Shown here in pieces: positions 49,299-60,417 of a DNA stretch of 64,000 bases (its first letter is position 1; each line of letters opens with the position of its first letter). The notes under the pieces are model-generated. The model did not search any database and was not told the DNA's origin. It saw only the letters and a list, made by a program, of their open reading frames with translations. Made by a program: the position numbers and the translations under genes. Source of the DNA: Ephydatia muelleri (taxonomy: Eukaryota; Porifera; Demospongiae; Spongillida; Spongillidae); the NCBI GenBank assembly GCA_013339895.1, contig JABACO010000001.1, positions 23,261,253 to 23,325,252 on the forward strand, read 5' to 3'.

Positions 49299-49609
49299 TT
49301 GTGAGTACCAGGATTGTAGTAGTTATTTAACGGCCATGCTTCCTCTTTGAGTTCACCCACACTACTCCATATACCTGCAGAGTGATTTGGGACATCAGTA
49401 CCTGACCAAGAATGGCCCATTCTCCATCTGTCCTGTCCTCATTGATAACCACATCCTGCCTCTTTTGAAAGATCATCAGCTATGAACAGATTCCTAGCTC
49501 TGACCTCCTATGAAGGATGGCAAAGGAGATACACGACCAGTTCATATTTCCCAACATGCTAGCCATGAGGTAAGAGTGGGCTGGATCTATCAGACTTGCA
49601 CACACTAAC

Positions 49610-49830
49610 ACACACACGTGCACACACACACACCACTGTATCGAGCCAATGATTGGTTAAAGAGTTTCTTGGAGCCGGAGTTATACAAGCTAATAGCTGT
49701 TGAGTGGTGTTGGAGAGGCATATGCATATTGGTCAACGTGTAGTTTAGTATAAACTGTGTGGTGTTGGGATTTTAAGTCAATCTAGGCGTCTGTACTTAT
49801 GCATTATCGCTGTACCCCTCCTCCCCTCCC
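49610..49830. repeat. Duplicated segment (partner 51,585-51,790)
   Basis: About 200 bp beginning caccactgtatcgagccaat and ending near ctgtacccctcctcccct are repeated with few differences at 51,585-51,790. It is part of the tandem duplications within the coiled-coil locus. Confidence 0.85.
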
Positions 49831-50529
49831 TCCCTCCCACCCTTGCCCCCTCCTCATGCTAACCGGTGCAGGTATAAATGTGTGCTACCTCTGAGACGAA
49901 ACTGTATTTCTTAGCACCTTAGAACTTAGCTTCGTTCCAAGAATATTGTTTGTTGGACTGAGTGGTGCTAGGTAGGGGTTTTCCCCAAAGAAGTGGATTT
50001 CCCCTAATAGAGGGTTTGCCACTGGGGTTTTGTCGTGAGAGATGTGGACTAATACAGGTTTTATTTCAGTCCCCCATCAGACGCAGTGTTGATGTTTTGT
50101 TGTAATAAGTTATCAGGTCTCCAGTCTGTCGAGTAATGTGTATTGTGTTGTGGTCTAGTTTTGGTGGAGATGATGACACGCACCCAAATATGATGAAGTG
50201 TCATTGGGGAGGGTAGCTTGCATGACATAGGAGTGTCTGGATCGTGATTGCATATTGTGTGTTAAACATGTGTTTTTGCTTATGCATGTATGTGGATTGG
50301 CATGGGAGTGGTTAAAAAACCATGACCATGCCCCTTTGCCCCCCCCCCCCACCAATTGCAGTGGTACCCATGGTAACATGATTGCCTGAGGTAATCATGA
50401 CAAGTGTCCACTCTACATTCTGAACAATGGACTGGTTCTCTCTCGGCTGTGTTTGCACAAGCTGTTCAAAGGGTGTGTGTCTGGCCTTGGCTGAGCATTC
50501 CCTGGGTTGTCATCTTGCCCTCTCCCATC

Positions 50530-50684
50530 AGGCACAGTGTCCATTTTGTGTCCAGCGTGCTAACAACAAAGGAGATTGATGAGCCCACCTTGATCCAGGT
50601 CATCATCACGCCCCCCAATGCTTCCCAAGAGCTGATAGAGCTTCTCTGTGGTCTGCTGGAGAAGGATCCTGCCATGAGGCTCGG
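50530..50684 (+). pseudogene. Protein kinase C-lobe fragment (AGC-like)
   Basis: The plus strand reads TTKEIDEPTLIQVIITPP and NASQELIELLCGLLEKDPAMRLG up to a donor (GTGAGT). LLxKDPxxRLG is the end of kinase subdomain XI, and the RLG ending is typical of AGC-type serine/threonine kinases. The next exon-like piece at 50,780 continues TQHLQGAVRTA and then a stop exactly where a segment also found at 55,924 begins. The kinase gene is therefore interrupted by a duplication junction. The catalytic N-terminal motifs were not found. Confidence 0.55.
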
Positions 50685-51019
50685 GTGAGTAGGTGTGGTT
50701 TGTGGGCACATCCATTAAATATTTCCTCTTCCACCTTCTCCCCCTCCCATCTCCTGAACATGTGATCATTTATTCCAGTACACAGCATCTCCAGGGAGCT
50801 GTTCGTACTGCATAATCCCCTTGCCTAGCCATGTGTGTCCCAAATGTGCTCTCCATCCTGCCAGTGGACCACGTTTTACACACACACACACATGCACACA
50901 CATGCACACACACACACACACTCACATACACACAGACATGACATGACATGACAATGCACACCACAGCATCGTATAACCTCCCTCATATATCTATCTCCTG
51001 TAACCTCCCTCCTCCCCAG

Positions 51020-51165
51020 GCCAGGCCTATGGTGAGGCTGAAGAGGACCTGGACAGACAGAGGCAACATGTGGAGAAGGACCACACCAAGCTCTCAGAGG
51101 AGGCTCTGCAGGAGCTGGCCAAGCAGGCAATGGAGATCATAGCTACTGAGAAGGAAGAACTCACC
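51020..51165 (+). pseudogene. Coiled-coil gene, exon b (copy 1, truncated)
   Basis: Same sequence as the 51,809 and 56,147 exons (QAYGEAEEDLDRQRQ ... ATEKEELT). After 51,165 it diverges and runs into the intron that precedes exon a copy 2, with a stop before any donor. This looks like a recombination junction. Confidence 0.65.
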
Positions 51166-51233
51166 TGTTTTCCTGCTGTTTTGAGCACTGCCCTCCAATA
51201 GTATGGTGATTTGTCTCTCCTCCATTTTTTCAG

Positions 51234-51295
51234 ACCCATTGGATGAGACAGGTGTAGCAGCCCTCACTTCCCTTCCCAGGAAGGACTGGGCAGAG
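51234..51295 (+). CDS. Coiled-coil gene, exon a (copy 2)
   Basis: 62 nt, identical in coding sequence to 45,358-45,419, with matching intron on both sides for about 150 bases. Placed between two copies of exon b. Could be a second gene copy or an internal duplication. Confidence 0.55.
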
Positions 51296-51401
51296 GTAAG
51301 TGTGTATCCATGGAAACAGTATGCACATCATTCTGGGCTTACTATACAGGGGTTGGAGTTACAAGGTGTAGCAGAATGAAGGAAAATTCTTTACAATATA
51401 A

Positions 51402-51560
51402 AGAAGAGGGAGGGTCTGGGGTTTGAGGACAGTGGCACACTTCCATTGGTTGTTGTTTTTGATGACCTTTTGTCTTCAGAGTGCACACAGGCCATCATGA
51501 CTGATGCTCTTAAGAGGAAGCAGATGTGGATGAAGAAGCTGAAGGACCTCAAGACATGCG
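51402..51560 (+). pseudogene. Partial copy of exon h
   Basis: gaagagggagggtctggggt ... cttcagagtgcacacagg ... gaagaagctgaaggacctcaag matches 59,718-59,866 and then breaks into unrelated CA-rich sequence. The copy lacks the second half of the exon. Confidence 0.65.
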
Positions 51561-51808
51561 CACGCACGAAAAAATAGGCAAACACACACACACACCACTG
51601 TATCGAGCCAATGATTGGTTAAAGTGTATCTTGGAGCCGGAGTTATACAAGCTAATAGCTGTTGAGTGGTGTTGGAGAGGCATATGCATATTGGTCAACG
51701 TGTAGTTTAGTATAAACTGTGTGGTGTTGAGATTTTAAGTCAATCTAGGCGTCTGTACTTGTGCATTACTGCTGTACCCCTCCTCCCCTACCTCTTCAGC
51801 CTCCCCAG

Positions 51809-51994
51809 GCCAGGCCTATGGTGAGGCTGAAGAGGACCTGGACAGACAGAGGCAACGTGTGGAGAAGGACCGCACCAAGCTCTCAGAGGAGGCTCTGCAG
51901 GAGCTGGCCAAGCAGGCAGTGGAGATCATAGCCACTGAGAAGGAAGAACTCACCTTCATAGAGGCACATTGCACACAAGACATTGCCTCCATTG
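51809..51994 (+). CDS. Coiled-coil gene, exon b (copy 2)
   Basis: A 186-nt exon, acceptor ...cctccccag and donor GTGAGT, entering and leaving in phase 1. It encodes QAYGEAEEDLDRQRQRVEKD, then TKLSEEALQELAKQAVEIIA and a tail TFIEAHCTQDIASI. Charged heptads indicate a coiled coil. A full-length copy also lies at 56,147-56,332. Confidence 0.65.
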
Positions 51995-52079
51995 GTGAGT
52001 TTTCACTAGTGGTTCTGTCCTACTGCTATATTTGATTTTGCACTACACCTACATGTAACATCTTCCACACTGTCTACAC

Positions 52080-52350
52080 TTGACCACATTCCCTCTCTCT
52101 CCATTGCCCTCTCCTTTCCCCCGTCTGGTATCCGTCATGTTCACTCTCCTTTCCTTCTCCTCTTCCTTCCATCCCCCTGCTGTCCCTTTGGTTACTCCTC
52201 TCCTATCCCTCCCTCCTCTTCTTCTCTCCCCTCTTCTTCTTTCCCCTTCTCTTCTCTCCCCTCCTCTTCTTGCCCCTCCTCTTCTCTCCCCTCCTCTTGT
52301 CTCCCCTCCTCTCTCCCCTCTTTTTCTCTCCCCTCCTGTTGTTATCCCTT
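52080..52350. repeat. Pyrimidine-rich tract
   Basis: CTCCCCTCCTCTTCT-type units, about 270 bp, in the intron after exon b copy 2. Confidence 0.9.
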
Positions 52351-52366
52351 CACTTTTTTATTGAAA

Positions 52367-52860
52367 TGCTCTGAATATTTATCTTATAAAGCACTTAGTA
52401 TGTAAATAGAGTGTATTGGCTTGCTCACATGAGCATGTGTACTCACTGGATTTATCAGGAGTGGGGGCGTTCACAAATGAAGAAAAGGTTGTAAGGGATT
52501 CAGTATTAATATTAATATCAGTTAGATAGCTGATTTATTAACTATAGTCCTTAAATCCTAGGCAGATCATAAGTTATTATAATAATGTGCAGTGGGATGT
52601 TATGCAGTCAGATGTGTTTCTTTTACTTAATTGTGCTTTTGCAGTTATTGTTTACCTCAGAAGTGCATTTGCAGTTAGTGTCGTGAAAATGTTTCAATTC
52701 ATAGGCACTGGCAGAGTCAAGAGCTAACATTGATGAGTGGAAGGCAAGCATAGCTGAACTACAGAACAAGACGAGCACTTCACTGAAGATAATGGACTTG
52801 ATGGACGGTACGCGTAGCATCCAATGGTAGAGATAGATCAATTCAACCTGTAAAAAAAAA
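52367..52860. repeat. Duplicated segment (partner 59,080-59,560)
   Basis: About 480 bp including exon d and flanking introns are present twice (start gaaatgctctgaa, end gtagagatagatcaattcaa). Confidence 0.9.
52705..52807 (+). CDS. Coiled-coil gene, exon d (copy 1)
   Basis: A 103-nt exon, acceptor ...caattcatag and donor GTACGC, phase 0 to phase 1. It encodes ALAESRANIDEWKASIAELQ and NKTSTSLKIMDLMD, a helical coiled-coil stretch. The partner at 59,398-59,500 differs by a Glu to Gln change. Confidence 0.65.
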
Positions 52861-53775
52861 AAACACATTAAAGTCCGCGACACCATCGAGGAAGTAAACG
52901 TTAATGGCTTCTTAATGAATAACATTACATTCATGCCCACAATACCACAATGTGTAGAAATCTACCAGCTATGTTGGCTATAAAAAGGAACCTTGTGCAG
53001 CTTAACAATTAGTCAAAAATTTCAAGTTAACAGGGGGTACTTTTTAAATATTTATTCAATTCGACCATAATTTTGTACCGCATCCAAAATAAAGAATCAT
53101 ATTTTGATTCTACGCGTATTGATACCTCTAAATATAAAATATCTCGTCTTCTGCTTTTACACTGTCTGTTTGATTTTCAAGAATACATTCTTTACCTTTT
53201 AGCCTCATTACTGGTGCCATCTTTAGACTGTGTAAACAAACACTTCTTGCTAAAATAACTGTTCTGAACCATAGTTTGCTTAGTGTTAGATAAGGGCCGC
53301 TTCTTGTACCTTATTTGTTCTTGCGCCCAGAGGCCCTTTGTATATGACTATTGCGCTTTTGTGATACCATTTGCCTTTGTTCTTCTTGCGCCCAGAGGCC
53401 ATTTGTACGCTATTATTCGTTTGAGTTATGTAAACGTTTCGAAGTGTTTGTTGTGAATTTCATTACGCGCTACTTGTTAATTATCATGAATAATAGTCTC
53501 GCTCATTAGTATTCAACTCACTGAATTTTTAATAATACGAGATGGTCTGCGGAAAATAATATGTCTAACCTCTTTTTTAGACCCCACAGACACCTTTTAT
53601 TTAAAAAAAAACAGTGCATAATTTTTACTTCCTCGATGATGTCGCGTACTTTAAGTGCCTCAGATATGAATATGGAAAGTTTTTGTTACAATCGGAGGCA
53701 TGGGTTTTGTTTTGCAGGTGTGTGGCGTGTGTTGTGCGCGCGTGTGTAGCGCGTACGTGCGTGCGTGCATACGTA

Positions 53776-53940
53776 CATTGGAACCCTTAAATGCGGACCC
53801 ACTGAAATAAGGACTCCTCGATAAACAGGACACTATCTGTACATACCAAACAATTGACATCGGAAAGTTCTAATCCATGAAAAAAAGGGACACCTTTATT
53901 AGCAGGACACTTCAAGTGTCCGCATTTAGAGGCTCCATTG
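53776..53940. mobile_element. Tc1/mariner (pogo/Tigger)-like MITE
   Basis: 165 bp flanked by TA on both sides. Ends CATTGGAACCCTTAAATGCG and, reversed, CAATGGAGCCTCTAAATGCG. The TGGAxCCxxTxAATGCGGAC end is common in pogo-like elements of invertebrates. No coding capacity. Confidence 0.75.
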
Positions 53941-54020
53941 TAGTATTTTCGTGTGTACGTGTAACATATGTGTACCCGTGTGGTGTGAGCAAATGGGTGA
54001 CAACCGCTCACCCGGGACAG

Positions 54021-54111
54021 GCACGTACAGCGTCCGACAACATCAAGGGGCAGCTACACATGGACGAGTTGGACTCGGGCATGCAGAAAGTTCAACAACT
54101 GGACGTGCTAG
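54021..54111 (+). CDS. Coiled-coil gene, exon e
   Basis: A 91-nt exon, acceptor ...cccgggacag and donor GTGCGG, phase 0 to 1. It encodes ARTASDNIKGQLHMDELDSG and MQKVQQLDVL. The phases equal those of exon d and the heptad pattern is similar, so it may be an older duplicate of exon d. Confidence 0.5.
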
Positions 54112-54187
54112 GTGCGGGTATAAAGTGTTTTGATTTACTCTTCGTACGTTGTGTTGTACGTATTTTAAACGTCACCTATTCATGCAG

Positions 54188-54253
54188 ACAAAGATATAGA
54201 GAAGTACAGGGCGGAGTTTGTAAAGGCCGCGAACACAGCTCCGAAGAAAAGTG
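54188..54253 (+). CDS. Coiled-coil gene, exon f
   Basis: A 66-nt exon, acceptor ...tattcatgcag and donor GTATGT, phase 1 to 1. It encodes DKDIEKYRAEFVKAANTAPK. It joins exon d or e without gap. Confidence 0.5.
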
Positions 54254-54497
54254 GTATGTCTGTACATTTGTCTATGGAGAAAAAGGGGCGCGTGCTGATG
54301 GCGTACGTGTTGTACCATTTTGTATGTGTTTTGCGTGTATTAACCTGTAACCTGTTTTGCATGTACATGTATTAACCTGTAACGTGTAGTTACAAAACAA
54401 CATGCACATGCAACACTACACACATGCACTCCCGTACACACCATATGGGCTATGTATGCATGTAGGTCTACCTTTGACCTGAACCGCCGTTGCCTAG

Positions 54498-54611
54498 GGT
54501 CCCTGGAGGAACATGACAAGACCCTGAAGAGGAAGAGGGTGGTGGGGGAGAGGTACAAAGCCAACATGGAGAGTGTTGAGCAGCTCATGGATGAATGCAT
54601 CACAATATTGA
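54498..54611 (+). CDS. Coiled-coil gene, exon g
   Basis: A 114-nt exon, acceptor ...cgttgcctag and donor GTGCGA, phase 1 to 1. It encodes SLEEHDKTLKRKRVVGERYK and ANMESVEQLMDECITI. An alternative acceptor at 54,465 would give a different phase. Confidence 0.5.
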
Positions 54612-54924
54612 GTGCGAAAATGTCCCCCCCTCTTTATACCCCCTCTCTATGTCCCCTTTCCATGTCCCCTCCTCATGCCTCATGTCCCCTCCTCATTGTC
54701 CATGTCCCCTCCTCATTGCCCATCTTCCCTCCCCATGTCCCCTCCTCCTCATTGCCCATGTCCCCTCCATGTCCCTCCTCCCTGTGCAGCTCCCATGCTT
54801 TTCCTTTTTGCAGCCCGTATAATCACCATTACATCATCATTACATCATCATTGTCGAGCCTTGTAACTGTATCACATCCCATTACCCTCTCCAAGAGCAA
54901 GGTTGCCACTTCCTGTTTACACAT

Positions 54925-55880
54925 CTCCTCCCCACACACACTCCACTGCACATCTCATACCTCTCCTCCTCCCCACACTCCACTGCACATCTCATACCTC
55001 TCCTCCTCCCCACACACTCCACTGCACATCTCATACCTCTCCTCCCCACACACTCCACTGCACATCTCATACCTCTCCTCCCCACACACTCCACTGCACA
55101 TCTCATACCTCTCCTCCTCCCCACACAGTCCACTGCACATCTCATACCTCTCCTCCTCCCCACACACTCCACTGCACATCTCATACCTCTCCTCCTCCCC
55201 ACACACTCCACTGCACATCTCATACCTCCCCCCCACACACACTCCACTGTACATCTCATACCTCTCCCCCCACACACTCCACTGCACATCTCATACCTCT
55301 CCTCCTCCCCATACACTCCACTGCACATCTCATACCTCTCCTCCCCACACACTCCACTGCACATCTCATACCTCTCCTCCCCACACACTCCACTGCACAT
55401 CTACCTCTCCTCCCCACACACTCCACTGCACATCTCATACCTCTCCCCCCCACACACTCCACTGCACATCTCATACCTCTCCCCCCACACACTCCACTGC
55501 ACATCTCATACCTCTCCTCCTCCCCACACACTCCACTGCACATCTACCTCTCCTCCCCACACACTCCACTGCACATCTCATACCTCTCCCCCCCACACAC
55601 TCCACTGCACATCTCATACCTCTCCCCCCCACACACTCCACTGCACATCTCATACCTCTCCTCCTCCCCACACACTCCACTGCACATCTCATACCTCTTC
55701 TCCTCCCCACACACTCCACTGCACATCTCATACCTCTCCTCCTCCCCACACACTCCACTGCACATCTCATACCTCTTCTCCTCCCCACACACTCCACTGC
55801 ACATCTCATACCTCTTCTCCTCCCCACACACTCCACTGCACATCTCATACCTCTCCTCCTCCCCACACACTCCACTGCAC
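54925..55880. repeat. Minisatellite, unit about 36-42 bp, about 24 copies
   Basis: Unit CTCCACTGCACATCTCATAC plus CTCTCCTCCTCCCCACACA, with length variation in the CTC part. It opens long frames in several phases that are not genes. A looser CCCTCCTCATGTCC array precedes it (54,620-54,790). Confidence 0.95.
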
Positions 55881-55923
55881 GTTCTTACGCTTCACCAGTT
55901 CTCTCCCTTCATTGGCCCCTCCC

Positions 55924-56146
55924 CCTACTCGTACTGCATAATCCCCTTGCCTAGCCATGTGTGTCCCAAATGTGCTCTCCATCCTGCCAATGGTCCACGT
56001 TTTACACACATGCGTGCACACACACACAAACACACACACACACAAACACAAGCACACACACACAGAGACATGACATGACAATGCACACCACACCATCGTA
56101 TAACCTCCCTCATATATCTATCTCCTGTAACCTCCCTCCTCCCCAG
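55924..56146. repeat. Duplicated intron segment (partner 50,798-51,019)
   Basis: ctcgtactgcataatcccct through a CA-rich stretch to cctccctcctccccag is repeated upstream of both exon b copies. Confidence 0.85.
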
Positions 56147-56332
56147 GCCAGGCCTATGGTGAGGCTGAAGAGGACCTGGACAGACAGAGGCAACGTGTGG
56201 AGAAGGACCACACCAAGCTCTCAGAGGAGGCTCTGCAGGAGCTGGCCAAGCAGGCAGTGGAGATCATAGCTACTGAGAAGGAAGAACTCACCTCCATAGA
56301 GGCACATTGCACACAAGACATTGCCTCCATTG
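56147..56332 (+). CDS. Coiled-coil gene, exon b (copy 3)
   Basis: 186 nt, same length and phases as copy 2; donor GTTAGT. It splices in phase to exon c at 58,709 across a 2.4-kb pyrimidine-rich intron, rebuilding Glu. Confidence 0.65.
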
Positions 56333-56379
56333 GTTAGTTTTCACTAGTAGTTCTGTCCTACTGCTATATTTGATTTTGC

Positions 56380-58706
56380 ATTCCCTCCCCCTCCAATGCT
56401 CTCTCCTTTCCCCCATCTGGTCTCCCTCATGTTTCCCTCTCCTCTTCCTCCCATCCCCCTGCTGTCCCTTTGGTTACTCCTCTCCTATCCCTCCCCTCCT
56501 CTCCTCCCCTCCTCTTCTCTCCCCTCCTCTTCCTCCCCTCCTCTTCTCTCCTCTCTTCTCTTCCCTCCTTCTCTCCCCTCCTCTTCTCTCCTCTCCTCTT
56601 CCTCCCCTCCTTATCTCTCCCCTCCTCTTCTCTCCCCTCCTCTTCTCTCCCCTCCTCTTCTCTCCCCTCCTACTTCTCTCCCCTCCTCTTCTCTCCTCCT
56701 CCTCTTCTCTCCCCTCCTCTTCTCGTCCCCTCCATCTTCTCTCCCCTCCTCTTTCTCTCCCCTCCTCTCTCGTTCTCCTCCCTCCAATCTTTTTCCGCAT
56801 CCTCTTCTCTCCCTCCTCTTCTCTCGTACCCCTCTCTTCCGCCCCTCCTCTTCTCTCCCCTCCTCATCTCTCCCCTCCTCTTCCTCCTCGCCTCTCTCTC
56901 CTCCTCTCCCCCTTCTCTTCTCTCTCTCCCTCCTCTTCTCTCCTCTCCTCTTCCTCCCCTCCTCTTCTCTCCCCTCCTCTTCTCTCCCTGATCCTCTTCT
57001 CTCCCTCCTCTTCTCTCCTCTCCTCTCCTCCCCTCCTCTTCTCTCCCCCTCCTCTTCTCTCCCCTGATCCTCTTCTCTCTCTCCCTCCTCTTCTCTTCCC
57101 CTCATTTCTCTCCTCTCCTCTTCCTCCCCTATTCTTCTCTCCCCTCCTCTTCTCCCCCTTCTCTTCTCTCCCCTCCTCTTCTCTCCCCTCCTCTTCTCTC
57201 CCCTTTTCTTCTTACCCCTCCTCTTCTCTCCCCTCCTCTTCTTTCCCCGTCTCTCTCTCCCCTCCTCTTCTCTCCCCTCCTCTTCTCTCCCCTCCACTTC
57301 CTCCCCCTCCTCTCGCTCTCCCCTCCTCTTCTCTCTCCCCTCCTCTTCTCTCCCCTCCTCTTCTCTCCCCTCCTCTCTCTCCCCTCCTCTTCTCTCCCCT
57401 CCTCTTTCGCTCCCCCTCCTCTTCGCTCTCGCTCCCTCCTCTTCTCTTCCCTCCTTTTCTCTCCCCTCCTCTTCTCTCCCCTCCTCTTCTCTCCCCTCCT
57501 CCTCTCCCCTTCTCTTCTCTCCCCTCCTTCTCTCTCTCCCCTCCTCTTCTCTCCCCTCCTCTTCTCTCTCCCTCCTCTTCTCTCCTCTCCCTCCTCCTCC
57601 CCCTTCTCTTCTCTCCCCTCCTCTCTCTCTCTCTCTCTCCCCTCCTCTTCTCCCCCTCCTCTTCTCCTCCCCTCTCTTCTCTCCCCTCCTCCATTACTCT
57701 CCTTCCTCTTCCTCCCCTATTCTTCTCTCCCCTCCTCTTCTCTCCCCTTCTCTTTCTCTCCCCCCTCTTCTCTCCCTCCTCTTCTCTCCCCTTCTCTTCT
57801 CTCCCCCTCTCTTCTCCCCCTCCGCTTCTTTCCCCGTCTCTTCTCTCCCCTCCTCTTCTCTCCTCCACTTCCTCCCCTCCTCTTCTCTCCCCTCCTCTTC
57901 ACTCCCCTCCTCCTCTCCCCTCCTCTCTCTCCCCTCCTTACTCTTCCCTCCCTTCTCTCTCCCCTCCTCTTCTCTCCCCTCCTCTTCTCTCCCCTCCTCT
58001 TCTCTCCCCTCCTCTTCTCTCCCTCCTCTTCTCTCCTTCCCTCTCTCTCCTCTCCCCTCCTCTTCTCTCCCCTCCTTTTTCTCGCCCCTCCTCTTCTCTC
58101 TCTCCTCCCCTCTCTCTCTCCCCTCCTCCTCTCCCCTTCTCTTCTCTCCCTCCTCTTCTCTCACCCTCCTCTTCTCTATCCTCCCCTCTACTTCTCTCCC
58201 CTCCCCCTCCTCTCCCCTTCTCTTCTCTCCCCTCCTCTTCTCTCCCCTCGCTCTTTCCTCTCTCCTCTCTCTTCTCTCCCCTCCTCCTCTCCCCTTCTCT
58301 TCTCTCCCCTCCTCTTCTCTTCCGCTCCTCTTCCTCCCTCCTTTCTCTCCCCTCCTCTTCTCTCCCCTGATCCTCTTCTCTCACCCTCCCTTCTCTCCTC
58401 TCTCCCCTCCTCTTCTCTCCTCTCCTCTTCCTCCCTTCTCTTCTCTCCCTCCTCTTCCTCCCCTCCTCTTCTCTCCCCTCCGCTTCTCATCGCCTTCCTC
58501 TTCTCTCCCCTCCTCCTCTCCCCTTCTCTTCTCTCCCTCTCCCTCTTCTCTCCCCTCACTCTTGTGCTCCCCTCCTCTTCTCTCCCCTCCTCTTCTCTCT
58601 CCTCCTCTTCTCTCCTCCTCCTATTCTCTCCTCTTCTCTCCCATGCTCTCCCTCTCTCTTCACTCTTCTCTTTCTTCCTTTGACTTCTCCCTCCTCCCCT
58701 CCCTCC
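56380..58706. repeat. 2.3-kb pyrimidine-rich intron tract
   Basis: Almost only C and T on the plus strand, made of CCCCTCCTCTTCTCT-type units with many length variants. It runs up to the acceptor of exon c. Long frames on both strands here are by-products of composition. Confidence 0.97.
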
Positions 58707-58708
58707 AG

Positions 58709-58857
58709 AGGATGGGTTGGGTCAGCTGGAGGAGCTGGAGAGAAACGAGAGGCGACAGAGGGAGCTGGAGGATGAGCTGAGGATGCTGAAGGCCAGGGAG
58801 AACCAACTGAGGGATTAGGTGGCCGAGGGTAAAGAGCTGCAGCAGAAAGTGGATGAG
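58709..58857 (+). pseudogene. Coiled-coil gene, exon c, with in-frame TAG
   Basis: A 149-nt exon, acceptor ...ctccctccag and donor GTAAGG. It encodes DGLGQLEELERNERRQRELE, DELRMLKARENQLRD, then TAG at 58,816-58,818, then VAEGKELQQKVDE. The heptad pattern continues past the stop, so the stop is a late change, an error, or marks a dead copy. It joins exon b (phase 1) and exon d (phase 0). Confidence 0.6.
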
Positions 58858-59030
58858 GTAAGGAGGGTGAGAAGGAGGGATGATGGACAAGTGGGTGTGA
58901 GAAGGAGAAGAGGAGGAAGAGGTAGGAGGAGGAGAGGAGGAGGAGGAGAAGGGGAGGAGAAGGGGAGGAGGAGGAGAAGGGGAGGAGGAGGAGGAGAAGG
59001 AGAAGGGGAGGAGAAGGGAGGGTATATGTC
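58858..59030. repeat. Purine-rich tract
   Basis: GGAGGAGAAGGGGAGGAGAA-type stretch of about 160 bp immediately after exon c, complementary in composition to the tract before it. Confidence 0.9.
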
Positions 59031-59397
59031 AGTACTGGCAATAGTGCATGCATGACCAAAAATGCACGCAAAGTTTTGCTTTTGAAATGCTCTGAAAATT
59101 TATCTTAAAGCACTTAGTACATAAGTACAGTGTATTGGTTTGCTCACATGTACATGTGTACTCACTGGATTTATCAGGAGTTGAAGAAAAAGGTTTTAAG
59201 GGATTAAGTTTTTATATTGATATCAGTTAGATAGCTGATTTATTAACTATAGTCCTTGAATCCTAAGTTATTATAATAACGTGCGGTGGGATGTTATGCA
59301 GTTGGTGTGGTTCTTCTACTTAATTGTGCTTTTGCAGTTATTGTTTACCTCAGAAGTGCATTTGCAGTTAGTGTGGTGAAAATGTTTCAATTCATAG

Positions 59398-59500
59398 GCA
59401 CTGGCAGAGTCAAGAGCTAACATTGATGAGTGGAAGGCAAGCATAGCTCAACTACAGAACAAGACGAGCACTTCACTGAAGATAATGGACTTGATGGACG
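59398..59500 (+). CDS. Coiled-coil gene, exon d (copy 2)
   Basis: 103 nt, acceptor ...caattcatag and donor GTACAC, phase 0 to 1. It joins exon c upstream and exon h downstream in frame (rebuilding Glu before CTHAIMSDALK). Confidence 0.65.
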
Positions 59501-59792
59501 GTACACGTAGCATCCAATGGTAGAGATAGATCAATTCAACCTGTAAAAAAACACATTAAGTGCCTCAGATATGAATATGGAAAGTTTTTGTTAAAGTCAG
59601 AGGCATGGTTTTTATTTTACAAGTTGAGTTGATAATTTGTGTCTTAATATAGTACTGTGTGTGTTGGTAGTGGTGAGGGTGAGGGAGGAGGGTGGTTGGA
59701 GAATAGGTGCTTAGGGAAGAGGGAGGGTCTGGGGTTTGAGGACAGTGGCAGACTTCCATTGGTTGTTGTTTTTGACGACCTTTTGTCTTCAG

Positions 59793-59971
59793 AGTGCACA
59801 CATGCCATCATGTCTGATGCTCTTAAGAGGAAGCAGCTGTGGATGAAGAAGCTGGAGGACCTCAAGGTGGAGGGCCTGCTGGCCCTCAGGGATGTCGTCC
59901 TGGCAACCAGCATTGAGCACATGGCAGGCGTGGACGATTGCAAAATGAACCTGGATCAGATCAAAACGAGT
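59793..59971 (+). CDS. Coiled-coil gene, exon h
   Basis: A 179-nt exon, acceptor ...ccttttgtcttcag and donor GTACGT, phase 1 to 0. It encodes CTHAIMSDALKRKQLWMKKL, EDLKVEGLLALRDVVLATSI and EHMAGVDDCKMNLDQIKTS. Helical, with no family recognised. Confidence 0.65.
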
Positions 59972-60185
59972 GTACGTCTCTTTTGCAATGTCTCCTCTAT
60001 GATGTCACTGTGTCCTAACAAGACTATTATGTTTCATTTCAAGATAAAATAAATACAGACTTCACCTTACCTGCAATGATGAATTACCTAAATTAAGTGT
60101 ACTTGATGAATTAGTGCTATAAAGATTCTTTTTCCTCATTCAATAAACATAATTATTGATGTATTTAACCTCTTGGCCCTCGCAG

Positions 60186-60417
60186 GTCCAGGAGAAGGAA
60201 GCCGAGAAGAAGAAGGCGGTCCAGACAGGCTTTGCAAGGAAGGTGAATGATCTGACCAGGGACTTGGACAATTGCCATCAGGACCGTCTCATGTACGAGA
60301 TGAAGCGGGACATGCATAGCAGCGAGCTTGAGACCCTCACAACAAAGCTCAAGTCCATTGACAGTGATGTTGCCACTCTGCGTCCACAGCTCGAGTTGGA
60401 CTCTTTGAAGGAGAGAT
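60186..60417 (+). CDS. Coiled-coil gene, exon i
   Basis: A 232-nt exon, acceptor ...ggccctcgcag and donor GTAAGT, phase 0 to 1. It encodes VQEKEAEKKKAVQTGFARKV, NDLTRDLDNCHQDRLMYEMK and ELETLTTKLKSIDSDVATLR. This is the clearest coiled coil of the gene. Confidence 0.75.

Noticed and set aside
54452..56078. Frames of 391 and 500 codons rich in His, Thr and Ser
   Set aside because: They run through the 54.9-55.9 kb minisatellite; only exon g at the left end looks coding.
56307..58370. 687-codon Ser/Pro/Leu frame and overlapping Arg/Glu/Gly frames on the other strand
   Set aside because: By-products of the C/T-only intron tract, which has few stop codons on either strand.
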